NCBI RefSeq assembly: GCF_001753205.1
Contig: NZ_CP017560.1
Location: 2,046,001 to 2,110,000 of the forward strand
From: Sporosarcina ureilytica
GTDB taxonomy: Bacteria; Bacillota; Bacilli; Bacillales_A; Planococcaceae
DNA length: 64,000 nt
Direction of reading: 5' to 3'
The notes under the pieces were generated by a model. It was not told where the DNA came from. It made no database searches and saw nothing but the letters and a program-made list of their open reading frames with translations. The position numbers and the translations under genes are program-made. Of the stretch, positions 17,321 through 26,108 are shown one piece after another. Each line of letters opens with the position of its first letter. The first letter of the stretch is position 1.

Positions 17321-17737
17321 TTAACTCGCAATACATTGTGGACACTTGCCGTATACTTCAAATTTATGTGATTCTATCTCATAATTTGAAAGATCGATGG
17401 AAAGGATGTCCATGGGACACTCAGGAATGTTGCGTGTCACACCACATAACGTACAAATAAAATGATGATGGTGCACGCCGGGTTCACAATGCATTCTGAA
17501 ATGGCGCTCTCCAGTTAATTCAGTTTCCTCTAAAATTCCGAGCTCCGTAAAAGTTGCTAAATTTCTATAGATAGTATCAAAGCTTATCCCGGGATTATCT
17601 TTTTCCATATGAAGCTTCACGTCACCCGCGGTTAAATAGCGGTTATGTGCAGCGAAAAATTGAAGAATCACATCCCGATTCTTCGTTCGTTTGAATTCGT
17701 TTTTTTGAAGGATTTTCCACGCCTCATCTAAATTCAT
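17321..17737 (-). CDS. zur: Zinc uptake regulator Zur (Fur family)
   Basis: Zinc-responsive repressor, 138 residues. The N-terminal winged helix includes HNRYLTAGDVKLHM and the recognition part SFDTIYRNLATF (about 50-62). The dimerisation domain has the metal motif HHHHFICTLCG (CxxC near 95-98) and the second CxxC, GKCPQC (near 131-134), which together hold the structural zinc. It is the last gene of znuC-znuB-zur; its start overlaps the znuB stop by four bases. A Zur box precedes the operon, so it should repress its own synthesis when zinc is sufficient. PerR and Fur lack the exact HHHHF context, supporting Zur. Confidence 0.92.
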   Translation of the reverse strand: MNLDEAWKILQKNEFKRTKNRDVILQFFAAHNRYLTAGDVKLHMEKDNPGISFDTIYRNLATFTELGILEETELTGERHFRMHCEPGVHHHHFICTLCGVTRNIPECPMDILSIDLSNYEIESHKFEVYGKCPQCIAS

Positions 17738-18600
17738 GCGACTTCCTCCTTCTCCAGAAGAATATTTCTTTCACCACGGATTTTTTTCCAACCGATGACA
17801 AGCAGCAGTAATAGTATCGATGTCACAACAATCGTCCCACCTGGGGCTATGTCCAAATAAAAAGCACTTACAAGCCCTATCAAAACCGCCATCTCGCCTA
17901 GTACAATCGAATAAATCATCGCACCTTTAAAGCTTTTCGCCAATTGCATGGCGGCTGCAACCGGAACAGTCATTAAAGAAGATACGAGTAGAATACCAAC
18001 GATTCTCATAGATGCTCCAATGACAAGTGCTGTAATGACCATGAAAAACAATTGAATATAGCGGGCATTAATTCCCGAGACCTTAGAGTACTCTGCATCG
18101 AATGATAACACGAAAAGCTCTTTATATAAGAAATAAATAAATGCGATTACAATGATTGCAATTATAATGACAACCATTAAGTCCTGACGACTTACTGCAG
18201 AGACAGAGCCAAATAAATAACCAATTAAATCAGCACTAAATCCTTTAGAAAGCGAAATAAATATCGCTCCTAGACCGATTCCCGCCGATAAGATTACTGG
18301 AATTGCTAGTTCTTCGTAATGTCTGTACATGCCTCTTAATTTTTCGATTAGAAGTGACCCGCCAACGGCAGTTCCAATTCCAAAATAAACAGGATTTAAT
18401 GCACTAAAAAAAAGTACCTGTTGACTTAAAAAAAGACTTCCAGCAATCCCCGCAAGCGCTACATGACTCAATGCATCTGCGATAAGTGCAAGTCGTCTCA
18501 CGACAATAAATAACCCTAATAACGGGGCAATTAGACCGATGATAATTCCAGACAGGAAAGCATTTTGTAAAAATTCATAAGATAAAATTGCTTCAATCAT
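17734..18600 (-). CDS. znuB: Zinc ABC transporter permease ZnuB
   Basis: Membrane subunit of the high-affinity zinc importer (metal ABC permease, ABC-3 family), 288 residues with eight to nine membrane helices. It has typical elements such as FLSGIIIGLIAPLLGLFIVVRRLALIADALSHVALAG near the N-terminus and SSLMTVPVAAAMQLAKSF, the cytoplasmic coupling region. It overlaps znuC by eight bases upstream and zur by four bases downstream. The solute-binding protein ZnuA is not encoded nearby and must come from elsewhere in the genome. Confidence 0.92.
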   Translation of the reverse strand: MIEAILSYEFLQNAFLSGIIIGLIAPLLGLFIVVRRLALIADALSHVALAGIAGSLFLSQQVLFFSALNPVYFGIGTAVGGSLLIEKLRGMYRHYEELAIPVILSAGIGLGAIFISLSKGFSADLIGYLFGSVSAVSRQDLMVVIIIAIIVIAFIYFLYKELFVLSFDAEYSKVSGINARYIQLFFMVITALVIGASMRIVGILLVSSLMTVPVAAAMQLAKSFKGAMIYSIVLGEMAVLIGLVSAFYLDIAPGGTIVVTSILLLLLVIGWKKIRGERNILLEKEEVA

Positions 18601-19363
18601 TCATTTGTCCCCCTTCATATTGGTGGACACGTCTCACTGGATGACCATACCATTTTGAGATTTCTTCAGTTCCCATCCTGTGAAATTCGGACTGCATTCC
18701 ATGAAAATGGATAGAACGATTTAAGCAAGCGACGTGTGTAGCCAGTTCAGTAACAATATCAACTTCATGCGTAACAAGTAAAATTGCAATCCCGTGTTCA
18801 CCGTTTAGCCTGTTCAGCATAGAATAAAACGATGCGACATTTTGTTGGTCTATTCCAACTGTTGGTTCATCCATTACTAAAAGTTTCGGCTCACCTGCAA
18901 GTGCCCTTGCGATAAAAACGCGTTGTTGTTGTCCCCCGGATAATTCACCAATATTATTACGCGCAAAATTCTCCATACCGACAACTTTAAGTGCAGTTAT
19001 CGCTTTTTCATGATCATGTTTTGAAAATCGTTTAAAAAGTCCTTTTTTACGTGTAAGCCCACTGCGCACAACTTCCAAAACAGTTGCTGGGAAACCGCTA
19101 TTAAAAGAATTCGATTTTTGCGAAACATAACCAATCAGCTCTCGATGCCGAAAACGCTCGATATCATCACCAAAAAGTTTAATAGATCCCCTATCTGGTT
19201 TCAGTAAACCTAAAATAATATTAATGAGCGTTGATTTTCCTGAACCATTCGGACCAATTAATGCCCAAAACTCACCTTCTTTAAGTTTGAAATCAATATG
19301 TTCAAGGACGACACGTTGTTCATAACTAAAGTTAACGTCCTTCAGTTCAATAAGTGTGTTCAT
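18593..19363 (-). CDS. znuC: Zinc ABC transporter ATP-binding protein ZnuC
   Basis: Cytoplasmic ATPase subunit of the zinc importer, 256 residues. Seen: Walker A GPNGSGKST (about 37-45), Q-loop YVSQKSNSFN, signature LSGGQQQR, Walker B LLVMDEPTVG, and H-loop VTHEVD. I place the start at ATG 19363 (MNTLIELKDVNF), with AAGGGAA upstream; the frame stays open further up to 19444, but that extension covers the Zur operator and has no family similarity. The C-terminus is His-rich (HFHGMQSEFH, GHPVRRVH), common in metal transporters. Confidence 0.93.
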   Translation of the reverse strand: MNTLIELKDVNFSYEQRVVLEHIDFKLKEGEFWALIGPNGSGKSTLINIILGLLKPDRGSIKLFGDDIERFRHRELIGYVSQKSNSFNSGFPATVLEVVRSGLTRKKGLFKRFSKHDHEKAITALKVVGMENFARNNIGELSGGQQQRVFIARALAGEPKLLVMDEPTVGIDQQNVASFYSMLNRLNGEHGIAILLVTHEVDIVTELATHVACLNRSIHFHGMQSEFHRMGTEEISKWYGHPVRRVHQYEGGQMND

Positions 19364-19382
19364 AAAGTAGTTCCCTTCCACG

Positions 19383-19403
19383 TAATCGAAATCATTACGA
19401 TTA
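19383..19403 (-). promoter_or_regulatory. Zur box upstream of znuC-znuB-zur
   Basis: On the minus strand the site reads AATCGTAAT-G-ATTTCGATT within flanking T/A, a 9-1-9 inverted repeat with one mismatch. It is very close to the B. subtilis Zur operator pattern AATCGTAAT-N-ATTACGATT. It is 20 bases before the znuC start, and the divergent yqfT gene starts 63 bases away on the other side. Confidence 0.85.
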
Positions 19404-19465
19404 ATAAAAAAATTATAACTGAAAATGGCTTTGGATTCAACCAATTAAGAAAGAGGGATTGTGAA

Positions 19466-19717
19466 ATGGATTTTGTTCAGTTTCTAAATGAAGTGAAAAT
19501 GAGCAGTGATCGTGAAGTTCAATCAATTGCATCTTCCTACGGGGTAGACTTTTCAATTTCAGAAATTAGAGCGCTACGGCCATTATTAGACGATATTTCT
19601 TTTCATTGGATTTTCACAGGAATTCCCGATAGTTTTGTCTATAAAGTACAACAAGTAATTGGGGCATCGAAAACAGATGATCTACTTAAAATGTATATAA
19701 ACGCTACACGTCGGTAA
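19466..19717 (+). CDS. yqfT: DUF2624 protein (YqfT family)
   Basis: 83-residue cytoplasmic protein beginning MDFVQFLNEVKMSSDREV, all-helical by composition, with the central SEIRALRPLLDDISFHWIF. This matches the Bacillales DUF2624 family; B. subtilis yqfT lies near nfo as here. Function unknown. The ATG at 19466 is preceded by AGAGGG; the upstream open frame reads through the Zur box and is not coding. It is divergent from the zinc operon, so it could share control by Zur; this is inference. Confidence 0.8.
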   Translation: MDFVQFLNEVKMSSDREVQSIASSYGVDFSISEIRALRPLLDDISFHWIFTGIPDSFVYKVQQVIGASKTDDLLKMYINATRR

Positions 19718-19776
19718 GTGACTATCTCTTATTATGAATAGAGCAATCATTATTCTATCTCCATCATTTTACAAGT

Positions 19777-19806
19777 GAAAAGCCCATCCAAGCGATGGGC
19801 TTTTTC
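19777..19806. terminator. Bidirectional terminator between yqfT and nfo
   Basis: AAAAGCCCATC at 19778-19788 pairs with GATGGGCTTTTT at 19794-19805 around a five-base loop. Confidence 0.88.
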
Positions 19807-19809
19807 ATT

Positions 19810-20718
19810 TTAAGACTGTTTCAGTTGTTCAATCTTTTCAGGTTGATAAATTCCTTCTCGTAACATTTCAATTTCCACTTGATAAGGTGCATGTTTCTTT
19901 TTAGGATCAACACCTACGAACGGTGTTTCTAATATCTTCGGAATGTCTACGAAGTCTGAATGATGAACGATATTATGGAGTGCATCAAAACCGATATATC
20001 CAAATCCAAGATTTTCGTGGCGGTCCTTGCCTGCTCCACGTTCATTTTTACTATCATTAACGTGAATAACTGAAATACGTTCTTTTCCAATGAGACTATC
20101 AAACTCATGAAGTACGTCATCAAATTGGTTTACAATGTCGTAACCAGCATCATGAACGTGACACGTATCAAAACAAACAGACAGTCTTTCGTTATGGGTA
20201 ACACCATCTATTATTCTCGCGATTTCTTCAAAATTTCTACCAATCTCTGTTCCTTTGCCTGCCATTGTTTCTAATGCTATTTTAACAGGATAATCTTGTG
20301 AAAGGACTTCATTTAAGCCTTCAATAATTTTCGCAATTCCTTGATCGACCCCAGCGCCGACATGTGCACCCGGATGTAAAACAATTTGATTCACGCCGAG
20401 TGCAGCAGTTCGCTCGATTTCTTGTTGTAAAAAATCAACGCCAAGTTGGAATGTTGCCGGTTTCGTCGTATTTGCGATATTAATAATATACGGTGCATGC
20501 ACGACAACATTTGAAATGCCATGTTCTGCCATATGTGCTTGGCCAGCTTCAATATTTAGTTCCTCAACAGGCTTTCTCCGTGTATTTTGAGGAGCGCCTG
20601 TATAAATCATAAAAGTAGTTGCTCCGTACTTAACAGCATCCTCACTTGAGCCAAGCAACATTTTCTTGCCACTCATTGATACGTGTGAGCCTAGGAGCAA
20701 TGATTGTTTTTTCGTCAT
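19810..20718 (-). CDS. nfo: Endonuclease IV (AP endonuclease, Nfo)
   Basis: Class II AP endonuclease of base-excision repair; TIM-barrel enzyme with a trinuclear zinc site, 302 residues. Seen: [10 protein letters not shown] (N-terminal His ligand), VLHPGAHVG, the signature [27 protein letters not shown], and [22 protein letters not shown], in the family order. B. subtilis YqfS is the spore endonuclease IV, important during outgrowth. The gene starts at 20718 within the end of cshB (four-base overlap), so the two form an operon. Confidence 0.97.
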   Translation of the reverse strand: MTKKQSLLLGSHVSMSGKKMLLGSSEDAVKYGATTFMIYTGAPQNTRRKPVEELNIEAGQAHMAEHGISNVVVHAPYIINIANTTKPATFQLGVDFLQQEIERTAALGVNQIVLHPGAHVGAGVDQGIAKIIEGLNEVLSQDYPVKIALETMAGKGTEIGRNFEEIARIIDGVTHNERLSVCFDTCHVHDAGYDIVNQFDDVLHEFDSLIGKERISVIHVNDSKNERGAGKDRHENLGFGYIGFDALHNIVHHSDFVDIPKILETPFVGVDPKKKHAPYQVEIEMLREGIYQPEKIEQLKQS

Positions 20719-22010
20719 TTTCTTCGTTGCTTTCTCCTTTCTTGTCTCTTAAAGTTTTCAATTTGTTTCGCCATTTTCTTTTTATATCCAGGCTTTACTT
20801 TTTTAGGTTTTCGTACAAAAGCCACTGCTTGACGGTCAATTTCATCGAATTGTTTCGTACGTTTTTTCCGGGCGTGACGTTCTTTCACTTCACTCCACTC
20901 GCCATTTTTGACATCTTCATGAACGAATGGAATGCCTAGTTTTTCGATATTCGTTATTTTATCTTCATCCGTCGGTTCGTAAAGCGTAATTGCGTGTCCT
21001 TCAAGCCCCGCTCTTGCTGTACGTCCTACACGGTGGATAAAAAATTCTAGATCGTCGGGGATTTCGAAATTAATCACATGGCTTACACCTGGAATATCAA
21101 TCCCTCTAGCCGCTAAATCTGTCGCCACGATATATTCAAATTCTAAATCACGAACTCTTCTCATCATGCGCGTCCGTTCACGTGGAGATAAATCTCCATG
21201 GATTCTTCCCGTTTTAATCCCTTCATGTTCCAAAAAGCTTGCAAGCTCTTCCGCATTTTTACGTGTATTGGTAAAAATAATCGCCAAATAGGGTGTAATA
21301 CTTTCAAGTACTTGCAATAATTTTTTCTCTTTTTTCATACTTCGTACTGGAACAAGTGAATAATGGATGCCTTCCGTGAAGGATTGACGCTTACCTATTT
21401 TAATATGTGCAGGTGATTCCATATACTTATTGAGAAATGGTTTGAGTTTTTCCGGAATTGTCGCTGAAAAAACAAACATTTCAAGATGCTCAGGCATTCT
21501 GGATGCAAATTTATCGATGTCCTCAATAAAGCCCATATCAAATGCGAGATCTGCTTCATCGATTACAAGCATATTTGCCGTATGGACTAAAAGTGTATTA
21601 CTTTGTGCCATATCATTAATTCTGCCTGGCGTTCCAACTACAATGTGCGGGTTAGATTTTAAACGGCTTGCAGCACGCTCTTTATCTGTTCCCCCAATTA
21701 AAATAGCTGAACGAATTTCAGTGCCTTCTGTCAACTTTAACAATTCATCATATAATTGAGCCCCAAGTTCTCGAGTTGGCGCGGTAATGATTGCTTGCAA
21801 GTCGTTCGAACTTTCATTTATACGCTCTACAATTGGAATAAGAAAACTATGTGATTTTCCAGTTCCAGTATGTGCTTGTCCAATCGCTGATGTACCTCTT
21901 AATATAAGCGGTATCATCTCTTTTTGAATTGGTGTTGGATTTTCAAAACCAAGTTTTCGAATTGCTTCCCGAAGAAATGGTTGAAAGTTATAATCAGTGA
22001 ATTTAGACAT
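20715..22010 (-). CDS. cshB: DEAD-box RNA helicase CshB
   Basis: ATP-dependent RNA helicase of the cold-shock type, 431 residues. Seen in order: Q motif (FENPTPIQ), Walker [26 protein letters not shown] box in [43 protein letters not shown], and [10 protein letters not shown]. The C-terminal tail (about 375-431) is strongly basic (KKRTKQ, RRKQRRK), typical of CshB (YqfR). In B. subtilis CshB helps cells grow in the cold with the Csp proteins. Position next to nfo matches. Confidence 0.96.
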   Translation of the reverse strand: MSKFTDYNFQPFLREAIRKLGFENPTPIQKEMIPLILRGTSAIGQAHTGTGKSHSFLIPIVERINESSNDLQAIITAPTRELGAQLYDELLKLTEGTEIRSAILIGGTDKERAASRLKSNPHIVVGTPGRINDMAQSNTLLVHTANMLVIDEADLAFDMGFIEDIDKFASRMPEHLEMFVFSATIPEKLKPFLNKYMESPAHIKIGKRQSFTEGIHYSLVPVRSMKKEKKLLQVLESITPYLAIIFTNTRKNAEELASFLEHEGIKTGRIHGDLSPRERTRMMRRVRDLEFEYIVATDLAARGIDIPGVSHVINFEIPDDLEFFIHRVGRTARAGLEGHAITLYEPTDEDKITNIEKLGIPFVHEDVKNGEWSEVKERHARKKRTKQFDEIDRQAVAFVRKPKKVKPGYKKKMAKQIENFKRQERRKQRRK

Positions 22011-22124
22011 AATGATGCCTCCTTACTTATTGTCTATTGTAACATGATTCTGTCCCATCGTATGTCTTTTTCGCATACGATAAGATATGAAAGTTTATTC
22101 AGATTTAATGAAAGGAGTTTTATT

Positions 22125-22592
22125 GTGAGATACGAATCATTTTATCCGTTCGCACACAACCAGCCACCTCATATGAGGCAACAATATTTCAACCCGAATA
22201 TGCATTATTTACCCCCTGTCCAAAATCAGGGACCACCGCAAGCCATGGGGGCGCCACAAGCCATGGGGGCGCCACAAGCACCAAACAATAGTATACCAGG
22301 TCAAACCGGAGGGCAAGGACCATCCAAACTAGATGCTTATATGGAAACGGCAGATCGCTTTTTAAATACGGCCCAACAATTCGCTCCCATCGTTCAACAG
22401 GTTGCCCCAATGATTAGTAATTTACCTGCAATGTGGAGATTATACAAAGGATTTCAATCTATGCCAAATGCAGGTGCATCTAACCTAGCCAGTCAAACTG
22501 CATCCGCGGCTCAGTCGGTAGCTCAGTCGTCGGCGCAAGCGGCTAGTACAACTGCTTCCGTACCTAGAATATTCCAACCGCCTAGCCCTTAA
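22125..22592 (+). CDS. yqfQ: VrrA/YqfQ family protein with internal tandem repeat
   Basis: 155-residue low-complexity protein: N-terminal Tyr/Phe/Pro/His-rich part (YESFYPFAHNQPP), a Gly/Ala/Pro/Gln repeat (GAPQAM units, residues about 39-52), a helical central domain (KLDAYMETADRFLNTAQQFAPIVQQ..MWRLYKGF) and an Ala/Ser/Gln-rich tail. The central domain and location beside ispH match YqfQ, and the Gln/Pro-rich repeat region corresponds to vrrA of B. anthracis, a known VNTR locus. It starts with GTG at 22125 after AAAGGAG. Upstream in-frame ATGs lie in the cshB promoter region and lack a ribosome site. Probably spore- or envelope-related; function unknown. Confidence 0.82.
   Translation: MRYESFYPFAHNQPPHMRQQYFNPNMHYLPPVQNQGPPQAMGAPQAMGAPQAPNNSIPGQTGGQGPSKLDAYMETADRFLNTAQQFAPIVQQVAPMISNLPAMWRLYKGFQSMPNAGASNLASQTASAAQSVAQSSAQAASTTASVPRIFQPPSP
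22239..22279 (+). repeat. In-frame 18-bp tandem repeat in yqfQ (VNTR-like)
   Basis: Two perfect 18-base units (22239-22256 and 22257-22274), followed by five further matching bases, encode QAMGAP repeats. An 18-base unit keeps frame, so copy number may vary between strains. Confidence 0.85.
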
Positions 22593-22656
22593 CTTTGAAC
22601 AACGATTCTAACTCCGCTATAATAGAATATAGAATCCTATTAGAGGAGTGAGTTGG

Positions 22657-23628
22657 ATGAAAGTGTTGAAGATTACCCCGAGAGGTTATTGTTATGGGGT
22701 TGTCGATGCAATGATTATCGCACGAAATGCGGCGCTCGACAAAACATTACCGAGACCCATTTATATATTAGGAATGATTGTTCATAACAAACACGTTACG
22801 GACGCATTTGAAGAAGATGGGATTATTACATTAGACGGAAAAAACCGTTTAGAAATTTTAGAGAAAGCCGAAAAAGGAACAGTTATTTTCACGGCTCATG
22901 GCGTTTCACCAGCTGTCAGGGAATTAGCAAAAAGAAAAGGTCTAGTTTCGATTGATGCAACATGCCCAGATGTTACGGTAACGCATGATTTAATTGCAGA
23001 GAAAACTGCTGAAGGCTATGATATCATTTATATTGGAAAACGTTACCACCCCGAGCCAGAAGGTGCTATGGGCGTGGCACCAGATAAGGTACACTTAATT
23101 GAAACACCCGAAGACATCGAAAGTTTAAATGTCGATAATGACAAGTTGCTTGTTACAAACCAAACGACGATGAGTCAATGGGATGTCGCACATTTAATGG
23201 AAGCGCTGAAAGAAAAATATCCACATATCGAGCAGCATAAAGAAATTTGTTTAGCAACTCAGGTTAGACAAGAAGCAGTTGCAGAACAAGCAGGAGAAGC
23301 TGACTTACTCATCGTTGTTGGAGACCCATCTAGCAACAACTCGAACCGCTTAACGCAAGTCTCTGTAGAAATTGCAAATACACCTTCATATCGAGTATCT
23401 GACGTCTCAGAAATCGATATTAGTTGGCTAGAAGGTATTGAAACAGTTGCGGTGACTGCAGGTGCATCAACACCTACAATTGTTGTGCGTGAAGTCATGC
23501 AATTTTTAGAGAAATTCGATCCAGAAGATCCTTCTACTCATATACCTGAGAAAAAATTCGAGTTAAATAAAATTTTACCAAGGATTAAAAATCCGACACC
23601 GGTAGAACGTATTGAACCGTACGTATAA
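22657..23628 (+). CDS. ispH: 4-hydroxy-3-methylbut-2-enyl diphosphate reductase (IspH)
   Basis: Last enzyme of the MEP pathway, a 4Fe-4S reductase that produces IPP and DMAPP from HMBPP. The three cluster Cys lie in PRGYCYGV (Cys12), DATCPDVT (about 96) and [11 protein letters not shown] (about 197). The substrate-binding residues in [16 protein letters not shown] and [11 protein letters not shown] are intact. The start at ATG 22657 has GAGGAG 8 bases upstream; the GTG at 22648 directly abuts that site. 323 residues, typical. It is monocistronic, downstream of yqfQ, with its own terminator. Confidence 0.97.
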   Translation: MKVLKITPRGYCYGVVDAMIIARNAALDKTLPRPIYILGMIVHNKHVTDAFEEDGIITLDGKNRLEILEKAEKGTVIFTAHGVSPAVRELAKRKGLVSIDATCPDVTVTHDLIAEKTAEGYDIIYIGKRYHPEPEGAMGVAPDKVHLIETPEDIESLNVDNDKLLVTNQTTMSQWDVAHLMEALKEKYPHIEQHKEICLATQVRQEAVAEQAGEADLLIVVGDPSSNNSNRLTQVSVEIANTPSYRVSDVSEIDISWLEGIETVAVTAGASTPTIVVREVMQFLEKFDPEDPSTHIPEKKFELNKILPRIKNPTPVERIEPYV

Positions 23629-23640
23629 ATTGTTCAACAA

Positions 23641-23678
23641 AAAATCGGTCTCTTAATTAACAAGAGACCGATTTTTCA
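23641..23678. terminator. Terminator of ispH (bidirectional)
   Basis: AAAATCGGTCTCTT at 23641-23654 and AAGAGACCGATTTT at 23662-23675 form a 14-bp perfect stem with a seven-base loop, followed by T. Confidence 0.92.
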
Positions 23679-23720
23679 CGTCTAATTTTAGGCGATAACT
23701 GCATTGGATAGACAGTTTTT

Positions 23721-24839
23721 CTATTTAAACTGGAATGGCTCTGTAATCACTTCAGATTTGATGAAGTTGACAGCAAACTTAGCCTCATCGCACGCTTGTT
23801 GCATATAATTTGCGACACCTTCAATCATTACTTTTTCTATATTATGACCAGGATCTACAACAGCCAGATTAATCGATTCGGCATCATGCGCAACATGATA
23901 ATAAAGATCTCCAGTTACAAGTACGTCAGCGCCACTTCTTTTCGCAGCATGAATGTACTTATTGCCATCGCCACCTAAGACAGCGACTTTGCGAATCATT
24001 TTCTTCGGATTGCCGACGAATCGTAACGCTGGCACTTGAAAGATGTCTTTCACTCCCGACGCAAATGCATCCAACGTAAGAGGTTCTTCTAGTTCTCCAA
24101 CTCTTCCTAAACCGAGCGTATTCCCCCGTTGTTCAAGTTTTATCAGGTCATATGCTGGTTCTTCGTATGGGTGAGCATTTAACATCGCTTTTAATACGCG
24201 ATTCCGAACCGTTGCTGGCACAATCACTTCAATTTTTTCCTCAGCAACAACCTCTTCCTTACCTACTTGACCAATATATGGATTTGCATTGTCTACAGGT
24301 GTAAAACGCCCAGCCCCTTCAGATGTAAAGCTGCATGCCGTATATTCACCGATAGCCCCGGAACCAGCATGTCCTAAAGCTGTACGCATTTCTTCTGCAT
24401 GTGTTACAGGACAAAATACAATCATTTTATAAAGCGCTTCTGAGTAGGTTTGTTCCATCACCTTTGTGTTAACGAGGCCAAGTTTTCCTGCAAGCATATC
24501 ATTTACGCCGCCTTTTGCAACATCTAAATTCGTATGTGCTGCGTAAATGGTAATATCATGTTTAATACATTTTTCAAACATACGACCTTGTACGGTATCT
24601 GTCGCAATGTTTTTTAATGGTTTAAAAATTGGCGGGTGATGAGCGATAATTAGGCTTGCTCCTACTTCAATGGCTTCATCCACAACCTGTTCATTCACAT
24701 CGAGCGTTACAAGCACTTTATCGACTGGGCGATTCAATTGACCTATATGAACCCCCACAGGATCTCCTTCAAGTGCATAAGATTTTGGTGACCATTGTTC
24801 GAATAAATGAATGATTTCATGGCCATTTACATTTTTCAC
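23721..24839 (-). CDS. yqfO: Nif3-like dinuclear metal-centre protein YqfO
   Basis: Member of the NIF3/GTP cyclohydrolase 1 type 2 family, 372 residues. The Nif3 halves hold metal ligands in LIIAHHPPIFKPL (HxxHH-type, about 64-66), YAAHTNLDVAKGG, and VVDPGHNIEK near the C-terminus. An inserted PII-like domain lies at about 130-235 (VIVPATVRNRVLKAML..PYEEPAYD). Function is not settled; the hexamer binds two metals and has been proposed as a hydrolase or metal chaperone. The start overlaps trmK by four bases, forming the conserved trmK-yqfO pair. Confidence 0.93.
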   Translation of the reverse strand: MKNVNGHEIIHLFEQWSPKSYALEGDPVGVHIGQLNRPVDKVLVTLDVNEQVVDEAIEVGASLIIAHHPPIFKPLKNIATDTVQGRMFEKCIKHDITIYAAHTNLDVAKGGVNDMLAGKLGLVNTKVMEQTYSEALYKMIVFCPVTHAEEMRTALGHAGSGAIGEYTACSFTSEGAGRFTPVDNANPYIGQVGKEEVVAEEKIEVIVPATVRNRVLKAMLNAHPYEEPAYDLIKLEQRGNTLGLGRVGELEEPLTLDAFASGVKDIFQVPALRFVGNPKKMIRKVAVLGGDGNKYIHAAKRSGADVLVTGDLYYHVAHDAESINLAVVDPGHNIEKVMIEGVANYMQQACDEAKFAVNFIKSEVITEPFQFK

Positions 24840-25528
24840 TTCTGCAACACCTCTTCTACTAATTGAATCTGATTATTTAATTGGTCTCTCTTCTCTTCAA
24901 CAATTGGATTATTTTTCGCATCACCCAAAGATTGTACGATATGTTTCCATTGTTTGATTTCGTGTTGCCATTTCTCATTAAATACTTCATCTTTTTCTTT
25001 TGATAGAATCGGTCCTAACAAAAGGTCTGTTTCGCTGTAGGAAGCATTTCCTTTCTCTAAGACAACGACTTCATAAATTTTACCGTCTTCTTTTAGAATC
25101 TTTTCATCGATGATTGACCAGCCATTGTCTACTGACCATTCCCGAATTGCTTTTGCATGAATATTCGGTTGTGTAATGATGCGCTTAACCGATGTTAAGA
25201 GCGACTTCCCTTCTTCTAAAATCTTAGCGATTAAAGGGCCTCCCATACCAGCAATACTAACTGTATCTACACCATCCCCGTCTTGGATGGCAAATAGACC
25301 ATTTGCTAACCTTACCGTAACAGCATCCGACACATTTTCACGCTGAACATTTTTTACTGCGGATTCATAAGGTCCTTTTACAACCTCCCCCGCAACTGCT
25401 TTTTGTATAACACCTTTTTGAACAAGATATGTCGGTAAGTAAGCGTGATCACTACCGATATCCGCGAGAATCGCATCTTGCTTAACATAAGAAGCTACAA
25501 CCTGTAATCTTTTTGATAAATTTATCAT
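24836..25528 (-). CDS. trmK: tRNA (adenine(22)-N1)-methyltransferase TrmK
   Basis: SAM-dependent enzyme that makes m1A22 in Ser and Tyr tRNAs of Gram-positive bacteria (YqfN in B. subtilis). 230 residues: SAM-binding LADIGSDHAYLP (about 22-33), AGEVVKGPYESA, and the catalytic-type motif SIAGMGGPLIAKIL. A C-terminal coiled coil (about 165-230) is characteristic. I start at ATG 25528 with GGAG upstream; the frame continues upstream without a ribosome site. It overlaps yqfO by four bases. Confidence 0.94.
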   Translation of the reverse strand: MINLSKRLQVVASYVKQDAILADIGSDHAYLPTYLVQKGVIQKAVAGEVVKGPYESAVKNVQRENVSDAVTVRLANGLFAIQDGDGVDTVSIAGMGGPLIAKILEEGKSLLTSVKRIITQPNIHAKAIREWSVDNGWSIIDEKILKEDGKIYEVVVLEKGNASYSETDLLLGPILSKEKDEVFNEKWQHEIKQWKHIVQSLGDAKNNPIVEEKRDQLNNQIQLVEEVLQK

Positions 25529-25554
25529 TAAACCAACTCCATCTCTATCTTTGA

Positions 25555-25600
25555 AATAAAAAAGCATCTATCAGTAGTTTGTCCTACTGATAGATGGCTT
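25555..25600 (-). terminator. Terminator of cccA
   Basis: The arms at 25563-25577 and 25584-25600 form a roughly 15-bp stem (AAGCATCTATCAGTAG type); six T follow on the minus strand (25563-25558). It starts 15 bases after the cccA stop. Confidence 0.88.
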
Positions 25601-25615
25601 TTCTTATTGGTGTGA

Positions 25616-25969
25616 TTATTCAAGCGATAAAATATAGTCCGCCATTGCATCTAAATCAGCATCTGGAACTAGACCACCTGGCATTCCACCATCTGTACCG
25701 TTTTTCATAATGTCTTTAAGCTCTTCTTTAGATAAAGCAGTGCCTACTAATCCCGGTGCTCCTCCACCTTCTAGGTTTCCACCGTGACAAGAAACACATT
25801 TCGCATTTGAAAAAGATTCCGCATCAAAGTCAGCTGCTACTTCTGCATTTTCAGTATCGGCATTTGCGATTTCATCTTTTTGGTCAAGTCCGTATAAGGA
25901 CATGAAGAAGATAAGTCCAATTCCTAATCCCATGATTAGGAGAAAAGGGACTATCGGATTCTTACCCAT
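25616..25969 (-). CDS. cccA: Cytochrome c550 (membrane-anchored)
   Basis: Small electron carrier attached to the outer face of the membrane by an uncleaved N-terminal helix (about 5-27), then a Asp/Glu/Ala-rich linker and a class I cytochrome c domain. Haem attachment CVSCHGG near residue 59; axial Met in GGMPGGLVP or nearby. The length of 117 residues matches B. subtilis CccA (120). The ATG at 25969 has AGGAGGG upstream. As in B. subtilis it lies near sigA, but an acyl-CoA dehydrogenase gene and a membrane-protein gene intervene here. Confidence 0.94.
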   Translation of the reverse strand: MGKNPIVPFLLIMGLGIGLIFFMSLYGLDQKDEIANADTENAEVAADFDAESFSNAKCVSCHGGNLEGGGAPGLVGTALSKEELKDIMKNGTDGGMPGGLVPDADLDAMADYILSLE

Positions 25970-26108
25970 CGAATAACCCTCCTTATCAACATCAATTCTG
26001 TAATAAATATAGTACACAACTATTATTGTACTGTATATACTACTAAACTGAAAGCGATTTCCAGAAATTATTCATCGGTTCACACATTTTTGACAAAAAG
26101 TTCACAAT

